From Epiperipatus broadwayi (lineage: Eukaryota > Onychophora > Udeonychophora > Euonychophora > Peripatidae), in contig JAQFVV010000037.1 in NCBI GenBank assembly GCA_028023455.1, forward strand, positions 994,001 to 1,058,000: a stretch of 64,000 bases of DNA. The letters run 5' to 3'. Below, piece after piece: positions 58,352 through 64,000 of this stretch (position 1 is its first letter; each line of letters opens with the position of its first letter). The position numbers and the translations under genes were made by a program. Below the pieces are notes generated by a model. It had not been told where the DNA came from. It did not search any database and saw only the letters and a list, made by a program, of their open reading frames with translations.

Positions 58352-59114
58352 GTAAGTGAAGCGTTTTTTTTTTTAATAAATCAACTTTTCACTTCTGTAT
58401 GAAATTCTCATTATTATTCCTTATTTTTATTCTAGATTTAATTTTTGTTTCATCTTAATTATTGATTTTTTTTTTTAAGTTTTAATTTTTATTTAATAAG
58501 CATTTTGACTATTTTCACTTGTATTGATTCTATTATTTAATATTATGCTAATTAATTGCATACTGTAATATTTAAATACAACTCCAAATATTATAAAAAT
58601 AAAATATGTAACATAATTGTTTGTGCATAAAAACATAATATATGTTTTACCAATTTTTCAGTTTTTATTTTTTATTTTAAAATGTCCATGATGAAAGTTT
58701 ATTGCTTATTCCACACCTCTGTTCAACCCAGTGATTTTTTACATGCTTTATTTTGAATTTTTTGATTTTGAAACATTTCATCTAATGGAAGATATTTATA
58801 AGATTAAGTATTTAAATACATAAGGGATATATATATATATAGGTTGAGACATAAATTAAAGTTATTTATCTCAGTTTTCTTTAATATTTAATAGATGAAA
58901 TGCCATGTCTGTGTAGCAAAGTAATAAATAGGATTGATTCTTATAAGAATTTGGAATATTCAAAATAAATATGAATAAAATTATCAATTGATGATAAACA
59001 AGAAGAGTGAAAAATATTGTGTATTTGATATACTTTTAATGTGAGTTTTAACTTTCCTTATGCACTTGTATTTTAGATATAAACATTTGGAGGCATGAAT
59101 GAGAAAAACTTAAA
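58352..59114 (+). other. MAPK8IP3/SPAG9: Following intron, first part
   Basis: Starts with GTAAGT. AT-rich, with no repeat family or open frame. The intron continues beyond the window end, since no further family exon is recognised up to 64000. Confidence 0.6.
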
Positions 59115-59375
59115 ATTTGTTTATTGGGAAATGAGATACATGGGCTTCCTCAGGGTAGAATATTTATATAATTAAAGTAATCCACTAAGCATACTTTTAA
59201 TATCTTGTAAATGATATCATGATTAAGAAAAGCTTGAAAATTGCTTATTGATGATATCGTTTACAAGATATTGAAAGCATGCTTAGCGGATTACATTAAG
59301 TATTTAAATATTACCATCCATTCTGAGGGAGTTTATATATATCACTTCCCCAATAAATAATTTTTAAGCTTTTCT
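59115..59375. repeat. Inverted pair of a LINE reverse-transcriptase fragment
   Basis: Left arm 59115-59236 and right arm 59250-59375 are inverted copies around a loop of about 13-20 bp. On the plus strand the left arm encodes EIHGLPQGRI (reverse transcriptase motif B, GLPQG). Read on the minus strand, the right arm carries the same region in decayed form (KLPQN), and both then carry FNIL-ND-like sequence before the hinge. So the foldback derives from about 120 bp of coding sequence of a LINE whose remaining parts are absent. Confidence 0.75.
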
Positions 59376-59924
59376 TTACTAGTGCAGTTTCAAACTGTAA
59401 TTCTAAACAGAAGGAAATCAACCCTTTACAAATGCACTATACTGTTATATTCAACAAAACAACATTGATTGAATATAATAGTATATTGCTTTTTGATTAA
59501 AATTATATTTGATATAATAAATTATTTAAATTCTTTGGTTATAATACAACCTTTGAATTGTTTAATTCCCAAAGCTAAAAAAATGGATCTTATAAATATT
59601 CTAAGGACTTATTGAAAAATTGCATCTAATCTAGAGGAACAACATAGGTAAAAAAGAAACTACCTGCAGATTATTCAGCTTCAAAGAGTAGTACTGACTA
59701 TGAAAATATTCATAATATAATGGACCATATGCCAAAAAGGAACAATTTTAGAAAATTGTCTCATAGTTCATTGTAGAACAATAAAATATAGTGAAAGAGA
59801 CATGGATTCAGTTCTGTTATTATAAAATGCAATTATCTCTTAATTGAAATGGATTGGGTTATCTGGTATTCAGTTTGTTAAACTTGTATCTACTGAAATT
59901 AAGAACTTGCAACCTACTTTCTTA
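59376..59924. other. AT-rich intron, small inverted repeat only
   Basis: ATACTGTTATATTCAA (near 59439) and TTGAATATAATAGTAT (near 59469) form a 16-bp hairpin. Nothing else was assigned. Confidence 0.4.
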
Positions 59925-61875
59925 ACAGAGGTGATGCAATGCATTATGGCTAGCCACTATGCCCAGAGAAACATGTTAGCCATCTTACCTTCCCGTTCCA
60001 TTCCCTAATCTAAGTTTTCCCCATATTCTTTTCTATCCTGCTCAATTCCATTTCCACAACATCATCTTTGTCCACTCTATGGCCTTTATATCTAGATCCT
60101 CCTTATCTTTTTCCAAACCCAGCATAATAACCAATAACTTTTTTTCTGTGTAATCATTTTGTTTATATTTATTTACCCACAACTTTATTATTTATACTCT
60201 TTCTGCTTGTAAGCATTTACATTCAATTAGCAGATGCCTAATATTTTCCATGCTTTCCTTACATAACTTGCAGACTAAATCACCCATATTTCTCCCATTT
60301 ATGTGTATATTCCTTTGTTGCTAATGATCTTGTTTGAGCCTTAAGCAGTAAACTACTTTGCTTGCTATTATTATAAATTAACTCCCCCCAATATTATGTT
60401 TACTTCTATATACATTTAAGCTGTTTTTACTCTCCATACTAGATCTCTATCTTTCCAATGCCCTATTTTTTATAAATGCATCTATTCTTCTATTACATTC
60501 TTTGCCAATAACACTCAACAATCCTCCTAACATAATCATCCCAGCTTTTGTACAAGTATACTGGCATAAAGTATTTATCCAAATCTTCTGCATATTGCCT
60601 ATCCTTTACTCATAACCCAATTAAATACTATTTTGGTTATTCTTTTACTATCCATAAATTGCAATCTACCGAACATTTTTATTTTGCTTTTTGCATCTCT
60701 CATATAAAAACATGAGCATCCCATTTTTCCTTGAATGGCCTCCTTCGCTGTCTACACATCTGCATCTAATGTATGTCTTTCTACTTCTCTTTGTACTTTT
60801 TCTAAGTAATTTAACACGTCTTTTTACTTATTATGTAATATATCGTTATCATAAGTTAATCCTGCTACTGCCACTCCCTTCCAATCAATTCTTGCTACTT
60901 CATATTTATTATATGAGAACACTGTTAATTTCTTTATCAGTTTCATTCTTTTCTTTGCTTCATTTATCATTTTTTTCTCCTATTCATCCAAGCAATTTCT
61001 CTGCTTATTTAAGATGATTCCCAAATAGTTATACCTATTCACCACGTTTAACTTTATATCTCTCAATAAAAAAAATTTCTATTCTCGTTCCTTAGCATTT
61101 ATCATCATTACTTTCAATTTTTCTTCACTAAATTTAATCCCCATTTCTTTGCCTACCCTTGCGCACGTCTTCAGCATAACTTCCATATCTTTCCTACTTT
61201 CTGTGCACAAGAAGCTATCCTCAGCAAATAAAAGACCTGGTAATGCATACACTCCCTTGTTATCTATTAATGTATCTCTATTCTGCTTCCTAGTTTTTCT
61301 ATTGTTCTCTCCATTTCTCTCAAATATAACAAAAACAAAATAGGTGGTATAGGGCATCTTTGCCTTAGTCCCGCCCCATTTTTAATTCTAACTGATTCTA
61401 TATTTCCTAATTAATACACATAGTAATTATTTTTATACAATCTCTTAATAGGATTTACTAAAGCTCCATTTTCAAATTTACTAAACTTACCCATAATCTA
61501 TTTCTATATCATATGCCTTCTCTACATCTATAAAGACTGTATATAACTGTCTATCTGTATTCCTACTCATATCCATAAGTTGAGTGATTACAAATAAATT
61601 ATCTCCTATATACCTATCCATTCTAAAACCTCCTTGCATTTCTCCCACAATGTTATTTTCTTCCATTCATTTTGCCACCCTTTCAGTTACCATATATGCA
61701 AAAACTTTATATAACACTGACATTACCGCTATCGGTCTCTAATTGTTTATCTTTGTATGAACTTTATCCTTTCCTTTAAATAATAGTCTTACCATTATAT
61801 TATCCCAGTTATCTGGATATTCTGTCTCTTGTGCCATTTTATTAAACATGATAATAGATTTAATTTTGCCCTATT
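59925..61875 (-). mobile_element. LINE remnant, reverse transcriptase to 3' end
   Basis: Minus strand from 61845: ETEYPDNWDNIMVRLLFKGK, RPIAVMSVLYKVFAYMVTER, a MQGGFRMDRYIGDNLFVITQ block and LYTVFIDVEKAYD (motif A, aspartates kept; 61560-61515). Then come GVYALPGLLFAEDSFLC (61240-61200; the FADD box now reads FAED) and MGIKFSEEKLKVMM. The C-terminal part (60790-60180) mirrors the plus-strand copy at 55949-56867, including the zinc-knuckle region near 60275-60215. The 3' end lies near 59925-59945 (GAGGTGATGCAATGCATTAT). Stops and shifts throughout. The 5' side ends at or near the F4 repeat. Confidence 0.85.
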
Positions 61876-61895
61876 TCCCAAATTCATCACCATAC

Positions 61896-62085
61896 TCTCC
61901 ATACAGTAGTGCAAGCCAGAGTAATCAATGGATGCAAGAAGGTTTATGCATAAAGTCCCTATCTAGTGCCTACTCTTTCAATATACCTAGACTAGTTTCT
62001 AGCCTGTGCACTACTGTATGGAGAGTTTTGCACTGTTATAACAGCTTGTGTAAGCATTGGTGACCATGTGATGTCTAGTAATTTA
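61896..62085. repeat. F4 repeat, inverted-end copy next to the LINE
   Basis: ACTCTCCATACAGTAGTGCA at 61897 and TGCACTACTGTATGGAGAGT at about 62006 are a perfect 20-bp inverted pair enclosing about 90 bp with GTAATCAATGGATGCAAGAA and CTAGTGCCTACTC. It continues into ATAACAGCTTGTGTAAGCAT and GACCATGTGATGTCTAGTAA, which matches the 57-bp hairpin at 19884-20014. Confidence 0.7.
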
Positions 62086-62789
62086 TTTTCTTAGCAACCA
62101 TTGCAAAATTCCACTTGCATCAAATTGCTAGATATTATCATTTTTTTTAAAAAAAAGAAGATAATATTGTTATAACATTATTGTTATATACAAGATTAAA
62201 TATTAACTTCATATAATTTCTCTTTTGCTTTCAATGGCAATTATTTTTATCTCATTTTAGAGCTAAATCTACCCTAATGAAGGTAAGAATTAGAAACTGG
62301 TTTGACCTGGAGATGAGGATTGCTGGCCGTTTATTACTCATGTTTACAATAGTGGCTCTGGAGCACGCTACAAATGACTAATCTTGGAAGATTAAAAAAT
62401 TCTGCTTTAATTTTTTTTCTAAGTAATCATTTAAAATCTCATAATGATAAACAGACCTTTACATTTATTAAAACTTTTAAGAATCTATTATTATCTATTT
62501 TTTCTGTTGATGAATCTTCAAATGAATGTGTTTTCTTCTTAAAAGAATATTATATTTCAGGCAAGTTCCTATACCCTTAATGAAGTTTAATTTTTTGCAG
62601 TCATCAGTATTTGTATATTTTTATTTATGCAACTTGGATTGATTAAGTAAAGTTGGAAGTGGTGACAAAAATTAGAATGAGTTTGTGTTAATCTATCAGA
62701 TTTCTTATATGTGAAGGTGTTATTTAATAAATTATTGAAATCAATTAAAATGAATCTCATTAAATATTGTGCTTGGACTGTAGCTTATG
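62086..62789. other. Intron, weak SINE-like segment only
   Basis: 62235-62375 is GC-richer (CTACCCTAATGAAGGTAAGA, GGTTTGACCTGGAGATGAGG) and resembles a SINE body, with the CTACCCT(G)AA string also at 43254. Otherwise AT-rich sequence. Confidence 0.3.
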
Positions 62790-63340
62790 AATCAAATATT
62801 AGAATGATTAACAAATAAAGGGGAAAACGATTGGAGCCACCTGAAGTATAGGTTTAATGGAAAATGAAATGGTTAAGTTTGATAAATAAGATTACAAGTG
62901 CAAAAATATTGAAAAGAGTTGGTAATAAAAGGATATTTATTTTGAAATTAAAAGGGAATATTGGACAGGTTCTTGGAAAAAGAGGCAAATAGCTTCTTTC
63001 AGGATATAAAAAGAGATGTAAGGCATCAAGTTTTGGGAACTAACATTGGGAGAAGTGAGGCAAGTTGTATCAGATGTGTTAATGATATGCTAGTATTTTC
63101 ACCTTTAAATTAATAGAATACTAGGGAAGATAAATGGATTTTTATAATTAATTTGAGATGAAATAAGTGCAACTAAAACTATTTAATAGAATGTTATATA
63201 GAACATAGATATTTGTAAATATTTAGGAAATTGGTTAACTGGTAACAGAACTAATAATAAAGACATTAGAATAAGAATTGCAAGTACTGGTGAATACTGT
63301 GCTCCTATGGAGAGAAAAAGTATCCTTTCTAAATTTCTGG
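62790..63340 (+). mobile_element. LINE fragment, reverse transcriptase palm
   Basis: Plus strand: RSEASCIRCVNDMLVFSPLN (63049-63110) is a decayed YADDMLVFSP box (now VND). It is followed by ICKYLGNWLTGNRTNNKDIR and IRIASTGEYCAPMERKSIL (63210-63325), the YKYLG-LT-...-I--RI--A-----M--L block found after the catalytic box in many LINEs. The rest is too decayed to limit precisely. Confidence 0.65.
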
Positions 63341-64000
63341 ATTCTCATTTAAATATTACCATGAGAAATATTATTGATAAATTATTCCTTTGCCAAGCCT
63401 CTTTCACATATTCCTCCATCAGATATCAGAAGAAAAATTGCTCCACAAAAAATATATAAAAGCTGTTAAACAGATTGGAATTGGCCATAACTCAGAATCA
63501 CCTATCTGGCTGTTCAACCAAGAATCTCTTCAAAATAATAACAACAACAAAAAATGGACTTCTTATGAGATTTCAACCATTTTTCTTTTTTCTGATCCAA
63601 TAGTATGCTGGATTTGACCTTTTTAGAGGTAACTGGACTCTTGTTAACAAATTCATAATGAACTCAAGATAATTGTGGTAATCTGCTTCATAAATAGAAA
63701 TTGACAGACAGTGATCTATGTTGATATAGATAGTCAAATCTATGGCTACAGTGGCAAAATTAAGGACTTAATTAAACCTCTAGTGAATCTATCTCCTGGA
63801 TAAAATCTCTGGAAGTTTCTTTATGATATTTTTTTTAACAGTTAAGCTGTCTGTCTTAAAAAAATAAAATTATATGTTAGATAAATATATAAATAATACG
63901 TAAGTTGGTTTATGCTTCTTTAAATTCAGATCTGAGAAAGAAACCTATAAAGTGTTTTGTTTGAAGTGTTTCTATTTATAACTCAGAAATTTGAACTGTT
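63341..64000. other. Intron, nothing recognised
   Basis: A 75-codon frame at 63390-63617 has no domain. No next JIP exon was found up to the window end. Confidence 0.4.

Noticed and set aside
60691-61017. 108-codon plus-strand frame
   Set aside because: Antisense shadow of the minus-strand LINE at 59925-61875.

Overview
This window is eukaryotic (animal) and strongly AT-rich, by eye about 70-73% A+T. It lies almost entirely inside one gene. Two short exons on the + strand (1400-1520 and 58281-58351) have good splice signals, join in frame (G from the first plus TG from the second) and encode 64 residues of an N-terminal coiled coil matching the JNK-interacting scaffold / kinesin-dynein adaptor JIP3/JIP4 (MAPK8IP3/SPAG9; sunday driver in fly, UNC-16 in worm). 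The second exon carries the most recognisable block of the family, SRLEEKESEMKKEYNKLH. The intron between them is 56,760 bp. Most likely the source is an invertebrate with very large introns. The repeat types (tRNA-derived SINEs, RTE-like LINEs, Tigger-like and hAT-like DNA transposons) do not settle the phylum, and I do not name a species.

The rest is transposable-element debris, and its dominant theme is inverted organisation. Several repeat families occur as head-to-head or tail-to-tail copies that can fold into long hairpins: 1624-1908, 3412-4012 (family F1), 4115-4796 (F2), 4853-5582 (F3), 6068-6885 (terminal inverted repeats), 16595-16855 (F5), 19884-20014 (57-bp hairpin), 23614-24490 (F1), 31516-33050 (F1 cluster), 40015-41150 (four-copy F6 array), 45966-46467 (F3), 51236-51732 (terminal inverted repeats), 59115-59375 (LINE reverse-transcriptase piece) and 61896-62085 (F4). 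F1 and F2 share a core, so they look like one SINE superfamily. F3 copies are flanked by 13-14 bp target-site duplications.

LINE remains: 13330-15250 (-, RTE-like, with endonuclease and reverse transcriptase); 27030-30420 (-, reverse transcriptase with an internal 622-bp duplication); 30700-34920 (+, split by the F1 cluster); 41150-41680 (-); 42200-42610 (-); 45110-46880 (+, RTE-like, split by F3); 49640-50060 (+, RTE-like 3' end); 51850-52470 (-); 55949-56867 (+, inserted into an F2 SINE); 59925-61875 (-, same family as the previous one); 62790-63340 (+). DNA transposon remains: a hAT-like transposase at 18240-19905 (-) and a Tigger/pogo (CENP-B-like) transposase at 47290-48910 (+). All are broken by stops and frameshifts.

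I found no intact second gene, no functional tRNA or rRNA, no CRISPR array and nothing prokaryotic. The most notable property is the density of long inverted repeats within a single pre-mRNA intron, which predicts extensive double-stranded RNA. Other oddities are nested insertions with readable target-site duplications, a G-poor strand-asymmetric segment near 37-38 kb, and two GC-richer stretches with open frames I could not assign (15960-16320 and 25993-26404).
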